Source of the DNA: Chersky-299 sp963749535
Lineage (GTDB): Bacteria > Actinomycetota > Thermoleophilia > RBG-16-64-13
NCBI GenBank assembly: GCA_963749535.1
Contig: CAVVNF010000031.1
Coordinates: 1 to 44,041, forward strand
DNA length: 44,041 bases
Direction: 5' to 3'
Positions 35,096 to 43,090 of this stretch are shown here, one piece after another (the stretch's first letter is position 1; every line of letters begins with the position of its first letter). The notes under the pieces were generated by a model. It was not told the origin of the DNA. It saw nothing but the letters and a program-made list of their open reading frames with translations, and did no database searches. A program made the translations under genes and the position numbers.

Positions 35096-35698
35096 ATGAG
35101 TGACTGGAAGTTGGAAGGTAAGCCTGCATTGCTCTTCGTCCACATGCAGCGGGCGATCGTCAAAGAGGGGAGCCCGCTCGACGCTTTGGGGCACTCCCGC
35201 GCTACCCGCGAGTCCGGCATCATCGCGCGGCAGCAGGCCCTGCTCAAAGCATTTCGGGACAAGGGCCTTCAGGTCGTCTACGTGAACGCCATCACGCCGC
35301 CCGACCCGAAGATCCCGGTATACGGCCGTTTTTGGCCGTCCATCGCGAAGAACAAGGTGAACATTCCCGGCACGCCCGACGTGGAAGTCATCGACGAGTT
35401 GGCCCCACAGGCCGGCGAACCGCTCTTTTACAACTGGCCGTTCGGCATCTTCGAGGGCAACGACCTGGAAAAGTACCTGAAAGACCAGGGGATCGAGACG
35501 TTGGTCATATCTGGGGTGGCCACCGGCATGGCAGTCGGCACCGCGGTATTCGCCTGCGCCGACCGGTTCTACAACCTGATAGTGCCTGAGGATGCCTCTA
35601 CCGACGGCAATCAGGAACTGCACGATATCGTCTTCAAATCGATGATCCCGGCGATCGCTCTTGTCACCACCACGCAAGACGTGATCGACCACCTGTAG
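35096..35698 (+). CDS. Isochorismatase-like fold protein without the Asp-Lys-Cys triad
   Basis: The fold is that of the cysteine hydrolase (isochorismatase-like) superfamily, but all three catalytic positions look changed. The usual VDMQ Asp is LLFVHMQ (His), the Lys region is FYNWPFGIFEGNDLEKYL without the expected Lys, and the GVATNVCV Cys segment is VISGVATGMAVGTAV with no Cys. Length is 200 residues, normal for the family. The ATG has GGGAGGAATCC directly upstream. It lies 47 bases after the M24 gene and ahead of an SDR and an intact RutB-like member of the same superfamily. A non-catalytic partner or a binding protein is more likely than an active amidase. Confidence 0.75.
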   Translation: MSDWKLEGKPALLFVHMQRAIVKEGSPLDALGHSRATRESGIIARQQALLKAFRDKGLQVVYVNAITPPDPKIPVYGRFWPSIAKNKVNIPGTPDVEVIDELAPQAGEPLFYNWPFGIFEGNDLEKYLKDQGIETLVISGVATGMAVGTAVFACADRFYNLIVPEDASTDGNQELHDIVFKSMIPAIALVTTTQDVIDHL

Positions 35699-35760
35699 CA
35701 TCGCGAGACCGGTAGTACATAGGTAGTGATCCATCAGGCCACGCTAGGACGGGGGAGGAC

Positions 35761-36567
35761 ATGGCACAACGACTGAAGGACAAGGTAGCGTTCATCACGG
35801 GTGGCGGCAGTGGCATTGGCAAGGCTATCGCCAAAGCCATGGCGGCGGAGGGCGCGAATGTGGTGATCGCCGCCCGCAACAAAGCCAACCTCGACGCGAC
35901 GGTGACGGAACTGGAAGGTCTTGGCGCCAAGGCTCAGGCCATACAGATGGATATCACCAAAGAGCAGGACGTCGTGGACGCCGTCAAGAAAGCCGTGGAC
36001 ACGTGGGGCGGCATCGACATCTTGGTCAATAACAGCGGCATCGGTGGGCCCACGTGCTATGTGTGGGAACTCAAGCTGGAGGACTGGAACGAGATCATAG
36101 CGGTGGACCTCACCGGGGCCATGCTGGCGTCGCGCGAGGTCCTCAAGTACATGGTCCCCGCCGCCAAGGGGGGCATCATCATCAATATCGGCGCGGAGGG
36201 CGGTCGCTCGGGTGACGGTCGTTCCGGATATCCCATGCGCGCCGGCTACTGCTGCGCCAAGATGGGAGTCTTCGGTCTCAACGAGACCTTGGCTCGGGAG
36301 TGTGGTCCTCACGGCATCCGCGTCAATTGCATCAGCGCCGCGGCGGTCAAGGGCGAGAGGCTCATCCGCGTGATCCAGGGGCGCGCCGACGCCAAGGGGA
36401 TCTCCTTCGACGAGGCTCTTAAGACGGAGATGAAGCAATACTCCCTAGGCCGTCCGACCGAGGAATACGAGCTCGGCAACACCGCCGTATTCCTTGCCTC
36501 CGATGAGTCGAGCGCCATCACTGGGCAGACCATCGTGGCTCACTGCGGTATGCACATGTGGGGGTAG
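35761..36567 (+). CDS. Short-chain dehydrogenase/reductase
   Basis: This is an NAD(P)-dependent SDR of 268 residues. It has KVAFITGGGSGIGKAIAKAM (TGxxxGIG), a DILVNNSGIGG segment, GYCCAKMGVFGLNETLA with the catalytic YxxxK, and RVNCISAAAV. The position of the classical active-site Ser is unclear because the INIGAEGGRSGDGRSG loop is longer than usual. The ATG has ACGGGGGAGGAC immediately upstream. It stops directly before the RutB-like gene (TAG then ATG), so the two are probably translated together. It is likely to act on an oxidised intermediate of the same pathway; specificity is unknown. Confidence 0.85.
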   Translation: MAQRLKDKVAFITGGGSGIGKAIAKAMAAEGANVVIAARNKANLDATVTELEGLGAKAQAIQMDITKEQDVVDAVKKAVDTWGGIDILVNNSGIGGPTCYVWELKLEDWNEIIAVDLTGAMLASREVLKYMVPAAKGGIIINIGAEGGRSGDGRSGYPMRAGYCCAKMGVFGLNETLARECGPHGIRVNCISAAAVKGERLIRVIQGRADAKGISFDEALKTEMKQYSLGRPTEEYELGNTAVFLASDESSAITGQTIVAHCGMHMWG

Positions 36568-37290
36568 ATGAGCTCGTGCGCGAAAGGAACAAACGTGGAT
36601 TTCGTCAGGCCTCCGAAGCTAGTCAATGTGAACGCCAAGCCCGAACCGATCGAGATCGACCTGCACCGGACCGCGGTGGTGGTCGTGGACATGCAGAATG
36701 CCTTCGTGAGCAAAGGCGGCATGTTCGATTCCTTCGGATGGGACATCTCGGGCGCTGTGAGCGTTATCGACGCGAATAAGAGATTGCTGGACGCCGCGCG
36801 CGCGGCCGGCGTCCGAGTCGTGTTCCTGCAAATGAGTTACGATCCGGATCTTTCGAACAGCGGGGGTCCCGAATCGCCGAACTGGCACAAAGAGCTGGGG
36901 ATGGTCATGATGCGGAGCAAGCCGGAGTACTGGGGCAAGTTCGTCACCCACGGCACTTGGGACGAAAAGGTCTGTGCAGGGCTCGAGCCTCAGCCGGGAG
37001 ACCTCTTCGTGCGCAAGCAGCGGTATAGCGGGTTTCAAGGGACGAACCTCGATATCGTACTAAAGACCCATAACATCAAGTACTGTCTTTACACCGGAGT
37101 GGCGACGAACGTGTGCGTTGCCACCACTCTCTACGACGGCTTCTTCCTCGGGTACTGGCCGATTCTCGTCACGGACGCGGTGAACAACTCCGGTCCGTCA
37201 TACAACCAGGACTCCACGTTCTGGAATGTGGAGCTGAACTACGGCTGGCTGGCGACGGCGAGCGATCTGGTAGCGGCCTTCGCCCGGTGA
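36568..37290 (+). CDS. Isochorismatase-family amidohydrolase, RutB (ureidoacrylate amidohydrolase)-like
   Basis: RutB hydrolyses ureidoacrylate from uracil ring opening, releasing CO2 and ammonia. This 240-residue protein keeps the full catalytic set: Asp in VVVVDMQNAFVSKGG, Lys in FVRKQRYSGFQGTNLD, Cys in YTGVATNVCVATTLYDGFFL. RutB-like features beyond the triad include GGPESPNWHKE, an LQPQPGD-type turn and DAVNNSGPSYNQ. Start may be ATG 36568 directly after the SDR stop, or GTG 36595 with AAAGGA six bases upstream. Its stop abuts the stop of the convergent GGDEF-EAL gene with no spacer. Maleamate amidases and biuret hydrolases share this fold, so a different ureido or amide substrate is possible. 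Confidence 0.82.
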   Translation: MSSCAKGTNVDFVRPPKLVNVNAKPEPIEIDLHRTAVVVVDMQNAFVSKGGMFDSFGWDISGAVSVIDANKRLLDAARAAGVRVVFLQMSYDPDLSNSGGPESPNWHKELGMVMMRSKPEYWGKFVTHGTWDEKVCAGLEPQPGDLFVRKQRYSGFQGTNLDIVLKTHNIKYCLYTGVATNVCVATTLYDGFFLGYWPILVTDAVNNSGPSYNQDSTFWNVELNYGWLATASDLVAAFAR

Positions 37291-39273
37291 CTATCCTGCA
37301 CGCCGGGCGCCGTGAAGAGGCGTCACACTCGCCATTCGGCCCGAAAGGGCCGCGGCTGGCTCGTCGGCCGCTGGCTTGACGTCCAGATCGAACAGGACTC
37401 CGTTCTCTCTGAACCAGCGCTCAAGTTGGGCTGGAGGCTGTGGCCGTCCCAGGAAGTAGCCCTGGGCGATGTCGCATCCCATCTCGGCTAACCGTTCCCA
37501 GGTGGCCGCGTCCTCGATACCTTCGGCGACAACCTGGAGATTGAGGTTCCGGCCCAGGTTGGTGATGGACTGGACGATGACCGAGTTGTTCTCATCCTCG
37601 TCCATATGCATGACGAACGAACGGTCGATCTTGACCTCTTTTACCGGTAGCCGGCTCAAGTAAGAAAGCGACGAGTAGCCGGTGCCGAAGTCATCGATAG
37701 AGAGCGTCACTCCAAGAGCGGCCAGCCGTTTCAACTCTGTCAGCATGCGCCCGGGGTCCGCCATGATACAGCTCTCGGTGATCTCGAGGATTAGGCGCTG
37801 GGGATCGAATCCGGTCTCCTTCAACAAGCGGGCGACATCCAATGGGAAGGACAGGTCGAGCAGGTTGCGCACGCTCAGGTTCACGGCGAGCGTGAGATCG
37901 ATCCCAGCATTGTGCCAGATGAGACACTGCTCCATAGCTTTCCGGAGCACAAAGAGGGTCAAAGGCCGGATCAGCCCAGTGTGCTCAGCCATCGGCACGA
38001 ACTCGTCGGGAGGGACGAAGCCGTGCTCGGCATGGTGCCAGCGCAGGAGGGCCTCGACCCCTACCAATCTGCGGTCCTGAATGCGAGCCTGCGGCTGGTA
38101 GTAGACCTCGAGCTCGCTCTTTTGGATGGCCTTACGCAACTCGGGCATGAGGGCCAGCCGCCGCGGGTTGCACAGATCCTTGTCGGCGTCGTAAATCACG
38201 AAGCCGTGGCGCTGTTCTTTCGACTTGTACATGGCCACGTCGGCGCGCTGCAGAAGAGTCTTGGCCTCCTGGCCGTGCTGGGGGAACAGGGCGATGCCGA
38301 TACTGGAGTGCACCTCAAGAGTGAGTTCGCTCAACTCGAAGTTGCGCTCGAAAGCGTGGCTGATGCGTCTTGCGACACTTGTGATCGCCTTCGGGTTTTC
38401 CAAGAAGGGGATGAGCACCGCGAATTCGTCCCCGCCCAGTCGGGCCACCGTGTCACTGGGGCGCAGGACTCCGGCCAACCGGCCCCCGATCTCCTTGAGC
38501 AGGAGGTCGCCATGATGGTGCCCAAGGGTGTCGTTGATCTCCTTGAAGTCGTCGAGATCCAACAACATGACTCCCACGGAGCCGTTGGTCTCGCGGACGC
38601 TCGCGATGGCCTGTTCCACCCTTTGGTTGAACAGAGTCCGGTTGGGGAGCCCGGTGAGGTTGTCGTGCAGCGCCAGATGTTCTTTTTCGGCCGCTTCTTC
38701 TCTCAGTTGGACCACCAGACGGCGATTCTCCAGGGTAACGCTGGCGTGGTTGGTCACTGTCTCCAGCATCCGTAGGTCCTCCGCCTCGAACGTGCCTACA
38801 TCGCCCATCCTGTTAGCTACCATGATCGTGCCGATAATCCCGGTCTCACCGCGCAGGGGGGCTACCACCGCGTCCTTCAGCCCTCGTCGTTCCATCTCTG
38901 CGCGAAGGGCATCCTCGCGGATGGGCCGGGGTACGAGAAGGCCTCTGCCGGTGCGGACAACTTCTGCGCAGGCGTCTACCAATGCGGTCGTCGCGATAAT
39001 GCTCTTCGTTTCCAGTGTTTCCCCCGGCCCAAGTGTGGTGCGAATAGGCTGGTCTTCCAAGGACGCAGGGAGAATGGTCGCCTCCGCGATCTCCGCACGG
39101 ATGAGTTCACGAGTCTCGTCAAGGATCGTCTCGAGAGCGGAAGTCTTCTTGAGCGACCAGTTCACTGCCCGTGTAAAGCCGTAGAGCGTTTCGAGCCGCG
39201 TGTAGGTCTGACTCAGCGTTATATAGCCACGGATGCTCTCATGTTTGTCAAGAGGTGCTAGCGAGCAGAGCAT
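37291..39273 (-). CDS. GAF-GGDEF-EAL cyclic-di-GMP signalling protein, N-terminus probably lost
   Basis: This bifunctional c-di-GMP enzyme has a GAF-type sensor at about residues 40-190 (ATTALVDACAEVVRTGRGLL, FEAEDLRMLETVTNHASVTL), a GGDEF cyclase domain at about 200-365 (LHDNLTGLPNRTLFNQRVEQ, VARLGGDEFAVLIPF) and an EAL phosphodiesterase domain at about 385-635 (VGVEALLRWHH, LEITESCIM, SIDDFGTGYSSLSYL, VVAEGIE). GGDEF and EAL motifs are intact, so both activities are possible. The first residues overlap the right end of the IS110 element, and translation from 39273 would begin inside IS sequence. An original N-terminal input domain was probably cut off. It converges on the RutB-like gene with directly abutting stops and looks unrelated to the catabolic block. 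Confidence 0.85.
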   Translation of the reverse strand: MLCSLAPLDKHESIRGYITLSQTYTRLETLYGFTRAVNWSLKKTSALETILDETRELIRAEIAEATILPASLEDQPIRTTLGPGETLETKSIIATTALVDACAEVVRTGRGLLVPRPIREDALRAEMERRGLKDAVVAPLRGETGIIGTIMVANRMGDVGTFEAEDLRMLETVTNHASVTLENRRLVVQLREEAAEKEHLALHDNLTGLPNRTLFNQRVEQAIASVRETNGSVGVMLLDLDDFKEINDTLGHHHGDLLLKEIGGRLAGVLRPSDTVARLGGDEFAVLIPFLENPKAITSVARRISHAFERNFELSELTLEVHSSIGIALFPQHGQEAKTLLQRADVAMYKSKEQRHGFVIYDADKDLCNPRRLALMPELRKAIQKSELEVYYQPQARIQDRRLVGVEALLRWHHAEHGFVPPDEFVPMAEHTGLIRPLTLFVLRKAMEQCLIWHNAGIDLTLAVNLSVRNLLDLSFPLDVARLLKETGFDPQRLILEITESCIMADPGRMLTELKRLAALGVTLSIDDFGTGYSSLSYLSRLPVKEVKIDRSFVMHMDEDENNSVIVQSITNLGRNLNLQVVAEGIEDAATWERLAEMGCDIAQGYFLGRPQPPAQLERWFRENGVLFDLDVKPAADEPAAALSGRMASVTPLHGARRAG

Positions 39274-40285
39274 GATATATCTCGCGGGCGACGTAGCGTT
39301 TAAGACAGCGGATTATCTCTCGCTTGGAGAGGCCTTCTGCCAGCCGGCGATTAACGTACTCCTTCGTGCGTTCATCGCGCCGCATGCGAACAAGAACGAT
39401 CATATGAAGTGCCGAGTTGGCCTGACGGTTGCCGCCTCGGTTGAGTCGGTGTCGTTTCGTCTTGCCAGTAGAGGCCGGAAGAGGTGCTGCTCCACAGAGC
39501 ATGGCAAAACCGGCCTCAGAGCGCAGGCGCTCGGGGTTATCGCCCGCGGTCACGAGAAACTGCCCGGCGGTGTCTACGCCGACGGCCTTTATGGCAAGGA
39601 GAGGAGGGGCAAGCTCGGCCACCAAGGATTCGATCAAATGGTCAAGTTCTGCGATCTCATCAGCTAGGTCAAGGATGCGACGGGCAAGCGACTTGAGCGC
39701 GATCTTGGTGGCAACCGCGGGGTCTCGAAAGCTGATCGTGTCCGGCCGCAAGGTGGCGCAGGTACGGATGAGCTGCATGCGCGTTAGGCAGCGGAGCTGG
39801 TCTCGGACCTCTTCCGGGGCAGCGATGACGGTGTTGCGTAGCTGCTGCAGGGCCTCACGTCGGCAGTTAACGGCCGTCTTTCGAGTCGTACGCAGGACTC
39901 GCAGCGCTTCCACCGCACCCGAGCGATCCTTAGCAACGCACACCCGCTGGCCACTCAAGGCAGCCTGGGCAGCGGCGATGGCATCGAGATCGTCGTCCTT
40001 GCCCTGCCCGCGACGCCTGGCCGGGTCGGGCCGGGTGACCTCAAGCACGGGAATGCCGGCCAACGCCAGGTGACGGGTAATGCCCGCCCCGTAGGAGCCG
40101 GTCTGCTCCACACCTACCCGCAAAAGCTCGCCGTAGGAACGAAACCAAGTGAGCATGGCGCGGTAGCCGGCCCGGGTGGTGGAAAAAGCCTTGGTGGCGA
40201 GCACCTCGCCATCGGTCGTCACAACAGCCGCGGTGTGCAGGTCCTGATGGGTATCCACCCCACCGACGATTGCCTTCATAGTCAT
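39248..40285 (-). CDS. IS110-family transposase
   Basis: This is a DEDD-type recombinase with a C-terminal Tnp_20 domain, about 345 residues from the ATG at 40285. The N-terminal RuvC-like domain shows AIVGGVDTHQDLHTAAVV and GKDDDLDAIAAAQAAL, providing the acidic residues. The C-terminal domain has IKAVGVDTAGQFLVTAGDNP and LCGAAPLPASTGKTKRHRLN followed by RGGNRQANSALHMI, containing the conserved Ser region. GGGAGG lies upstream of the start. IS110 recombinases work with a bridge RNA from the element's non-coding end, which here would be upstream (40286-40540). The gene looks complete, with no frameshift, so the element may still be active. Confidence 0.92.
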   Translation of the reverse strand: MTMKAIVGGVDTHQDLHTAAVVTTDGEVLATKAFSTTRAGYRAMLTWFRSYGELLRVGVEQTGSYGAGITRHLALAGIPVLEVTRPDPARRRGQGKDDDLDAIAAAQAALSGQRVCVAKDRSGAVEALRVLRTTRKTAVNCRREALQQLRNTVIAAPEEVRDQLRCLTRMQLIRTCATLRPDTISFRDPAVATKIALKSLARRILDLADEIAELDHLIESLVAELAPPLLAIKAVGVDTAGQFLVTAGDNPERLRSEAGFAMLCGAAPLPASTGKTKRHRLNRGGNRQANSALHMIVLVRMRRDERTKEYVNRRLAEGLSKREIIRCLKRYVAREIYHALLASTS

Positions 40286-40289
40286 GCCG

Positions 40290-40530
40290 GCTCCCTCCCT
40301 ATCTGGTTGCAAAAGCCGCGCTGGACTCGAACCAGTAGCCGGACAGTACAGTGAAGGGACGCTTGTTAAGGCCAGGCTCTCATCAGGTCACGAGCATCGG
40401 TCGAGGACAGCGCCTCAACCGGAAGCCCCGGGTGACCGACAGATCCGGGGAAGGACACAGCGGTCGATAAGCATACGGGTCAGATCACCCGGAGGGCAAC
40501 CGATCCCGCACATCCTCTCGCATTAATACG
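40290..40530 (-). ncRNA. Possible IS110 bridge RNA region
   Basis: The non-coding end of the element upstream of the transposase is where IS110-group elements encode their bridge RNA (established for IS621 and relatives). On the minus strand it contains a T-arm-like hairpin CTGG-TTCGAGT-CCAG (40321-40335) and several GC-rich stems. I cannot define its exact ends or its target- and donor-binding loops by eye, so this is a positional proposal. Confidence 0.3.
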
Positions 40531-40541
40531 CAGTACGGAGG

Positions 40542-41121
40542 TCAGGCCACCTGAAGGCAACCGGCCTCTACATTCTCACTATACGGATAGAAACAGACCT
40601 CGTTCTCGAAGGACAGGTCACCAGCGGTCATGCGGAATACCTCTGCTCTGCGGCGACCGGTGAGGACCAGAGTGAGGATGATGGCGCGGTCCCGGAGGCC
40701 CGGAGGGGTATCGGGGATGACGGCCAGGAGCCGACGCACTTCCTCGGCCGAAAGGCCTCGGGCGGGAGGGGTGGAGGTCCGCGGTCGTTCCAGCCGATCG
40801 CAGGGGTTCCTCTGGACGAGGTCCATCCTGATGAGGAAGCGGAAGAACGAGGACAGGCAGGCCATGCGGGCGCCGATGGTGACGGGGGAGGGGTCCTTGC
40901 CGGAGACACCTTTGCCGTGGGCCCACACAAAGACTTCCTGGGCGGTCACTTTGTCCGGAGCCTTGCCTACCTCGGAAGAAGTGTTGGAGCATGCGGGAGT
41001 AGCCTTCGACGGTTCGGAGGGAGCCGGACCGCCGTTCCTTCTCGACCAGGAAGGCGTAGAGGGCGCGTTCCCAGCCGATGAGGTTCTCCTCGGGGAAGGC
41101 GAGGGCAGTTGCGTGGGGCAT
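40542..41121 (-). pseudogene. Tyrosine recombinase (phage integrase/XerCD family), frameshifted and C-terminally truncated
   Basis: The N-terminal SAM-like core-binding domain is clear: NLIGWERALYAFLVEKERRS, LRTVEGYSRMLQHFF, then in the other frame PVTIGARMACLSSFFRFLIR and NPCDRLERP. The start of the catalytic domain, LSAEEVRRLLAVIP and ILTLVLTGRRRAEVFRM with the first catalytic Arg, is also present. The HxxR and Tyr of the active site are missing because the reading frame stops at 40542, at the IS110 boundary. One extra base near 40977 splits the frames (HFFEVGKAPDKVTAQEVF when removed). The start ATG at 41121 has GGAGG upstream. It is almost certainly inactive. The 359-base stretch 41122-41480 next to it shows no gene. 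Confidence 0.75.
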
Positions 41122-41480
41122 GGCGGCCTCCGGCTAATCTTGGTAACGGGTAAGGACCGTCACCATGTTCCATCCCGCGCTGGACAAAGCAAGTCAGACT
41201 CGGTCCCGGCCACCTTTGACCAGCTTTGCTGGTGACGGACCCCAGATGGTCGAAGGGGACATTGGGGCATCACGACGTGTGCCTCGTGATGGTCCTTGGT
41301 TCAAATTCACGAGCGCCCACTCGGTTTGGGTAGAGGCATCCGCCGCACCCTGCTATGCTCGTCCCAGAGGGACCACCTCGTTCGGGCCCTGGCCCTTCCT
41401 GGGCAAAGACATCGCAGCGCATGGCCCAGCCGGAGGAGGGCTGTTGACGGCAAGTCCATCACGTGCGGAAAGGAGTAATC

Positions 41481-41960
41481 ATGCCCTCTCTCTCCACTGA
41501 ACAGGCCAAAGCCGATGCTCTTGCCCGCTTCCAGGACCCGAGCCCGACCCGCATCAACTGTTACCAGGCATTACTCTGCTTCGCCCTGCAAAGGATGGGG
41601 GAAGACCCCTCGCGTATCACCGAAGCCCGGTATATGGGCGGCGGGGTGGCGGGCATGGGTGAGATATGCGGGGTTTTGAACTGCATGGCTTTGATCCTTG
41701 GCATCCGCGATTACACCGTGATGAAGCGGGGCGTCCAAGAACCACCGTCAGCAATGGACGCGCTCAAGCAGAACATCCGAGACTTCGATGCCGAGTTCGG
41801 TGTCCTTCGCTGCCGCGAGCTGACCGGCTACGACCTGAGCAGCCCGGAAGGAATGGACGCGTTCAGGAAGAGCGATATCCGCGCGCGATGCTCGGACTAC
41901 CTCATTTGGGCCTTCGACCGCCTGGATCCCCTGCTCGCGCCAGCCGTCCAGACAGCGTAG
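41481..41960 (+). CDS. C_GCAxxG_C_C-type redox-active protein (putative)
   Basis: This 159-residue protein has a spaced Cys/Gly pattern resembling the C_GCAxxG_C_C family of putative redox proteins: INCYQALLCFALQRMG, then YMGGGVAGMGEICGVLNCMA, then LRCRELTGYDL and IRARCSDYL toward the C-terminus. The order Cys, GGG-x-GMG-x-x-CG, Cys, Cys fits the family, in which Cys may bind a cofactor or form disulfides; no activity is established. The ATG at 41481 is chosen for its excellent GGAAAGGAG site; an upstream GTG at 41463 is less likely. It stands alone between the broken integrase and a zinc-ribbon gene and has no visible link to the catabolic block. Confidence 0.6.
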   Translation: MPSLSTEQAKADALARFQDPSPTRINCYQALLCFALQRMGEDPSRITEARYMGGGVAGMGEICGVLNCMALILGIRDYTVMKRGVQEPPSAMDALKQNIRDFDAEFGVLRCRELTGYDLSSPEGMDAFRKSDIRARCSDYLIWAFDRLDPLLAPAVQTA

Positions 41961-42198
41961 AGCCACGCAGGCGAGATGAGCGGACAGGGTATGAACCCAG
42001 GGGAAATGAGCGGCTACTCGATCTTCAGCGGCAATCTGCCGACATAACCTGGCCTGAGGTGGACGCAGCGGGACTCCCGGGCTTGACGGAGCAAGGGCGA
42101 ACACGATCGGGCTGTTCGAAGATGCAGTAGCGCCCACCATCTGCAATAGCGATGGGGTCGATCAGTCAAACGGGTGAGGCGGAACAAGGGGAGAAGCG

Positions 42199-42934
42199 AT
42201 GATCTGTCCTAGTTGCGGTAGCCTGGCCCAGGGCAACGTCTGCGCCCAGTGTGGTTCCGCGTTCCTTGGGAGCGGTGAGAGCCCGGCCCGACTCGGACGC
42301 CCCCAGGCCAAGAGGCCCAATCCTTGTGGGTGGCCGAGCTCTGCTCAGGAGAACTTCTGGGCTGCTGACCCGACCGGCGTTGCTCACGGGGGTCTGAGTG
42401 AGCAAGAGCAGCGGGAACGCGATTTGGCCGAATTCCTGGCTGGCCTCCGCGAGGCCCGCATATCTCCACCTACGCTGGAAGGAGAGTTTCCCTTGCTCTT
42501 GCGCGGGTGGGAGAAGGTGATCTACTCCCTTCCCGGCATCACCCTCATTGAAGCGCACTCGATACCGGAAGAAGCCAGAAAGGACCCCGGCATCGGCATG
42601 TCCTCAGGGGTGGCCATCCAGGAGAGCAGCTTTTCGGCCGACCTCTACGAGAGAATGGAAGACATCGACCAGGGCACGCTCATTCTGAGCAACAAGCGTC
42701 TCGCCTTTGCTGGGGCAGATTACGCTACAGCCACCGACCTGACTAAGCTCATCTCGGTGGATGCCTACAGCGACGCTGTGGCCGTCCGGCGCATGGGAGA
42801 GGAGAATACCGAACTCTACCTCGGGCTCGACCAGCATTCCTACCAGTTCACGGTCGAAGATCGTAGAATACGAAGAGCCCTTCTCCGGTCTCTTCCTCAA
42901 ATACACCATCGAGGGGTTGTTGAAGACAGGCTGA
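42199..42934 (+). CDS. Zinc-ribbon protein with C-terminal PH-like domain, frameshifted
   Basis: The N-terminus is a double CxxC zinc ribbon (MICPSCGSLAQGNVCAQCGS). A Pro/Ser-rich linker and an acidic helix (EQEQRERDLAEFLAGLREAR) follow. The C-terminal half has GTLILSNKRLAFAG and a strand-rich segment like small PH/GRAM-type domains in bacterial zinc-ribbon proteins. At about 42865 one extra A shifts the frame; after it, EYEEPFSGLFLKYTIEGLLK leads to a stop at 42934, giving about 245 residues. Without the correction the reading frame runs on to 43152 through sequence with no protein-like character. The ATG has AAGGGGAGAAGCG upstream. The function is unknown. Confidence 0.6.
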
Positions 42935-43090
42935 TGGGGGATCACAAACGACAGTTCGTGGTGCTCCTCGGCTCGCGGTTTGCTGGGGGCCGACCACTTT
43001 TCCAATCTGCCATAATTGTGTGGGCGTTCCTAATCGCGGCTTGCTGCCATCGGGCAGAGTGGACGAACTATCACGTCAAAGGAGAAGAAC

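Larger units (their letters stand above)
39230..40540 (-). mobile_element. IS110-family insertion element
   Basis: The element consists of an intact IS110-type transposase gene and a non-coding stretch of about 250 bases upstream of it (40286-40540). Like other IS110 members it shows no terminal inverted repeats or clear target duplication, so the ends are estimates. One end lies near TTGACAAACATGAGAGCATC on the minus strand just after the transposase stop, the other near where the tyrosine recombinase homology stops. Both flanking genes are truncated and do not belong to one original gene, which implies deletion or recombination after insertion. Confidence 0.7.

Noticed and set aside
33951..35129. 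392-codon minus-strand frame opposite the M24 gene
   Set aside because: A shadow frame; the plus strand carries the creatinase-like protein.
40314..40345. tRNA-like T-arm (CTGG-TTCGAGT-CCAG on the minus strand)
   Set aside because: The following CGCGGCT has no matching 5' acceptor strand at tRNA distance, and no anticodon or D-arm is visible. It more likely belongs to the IS110 non-coding end.
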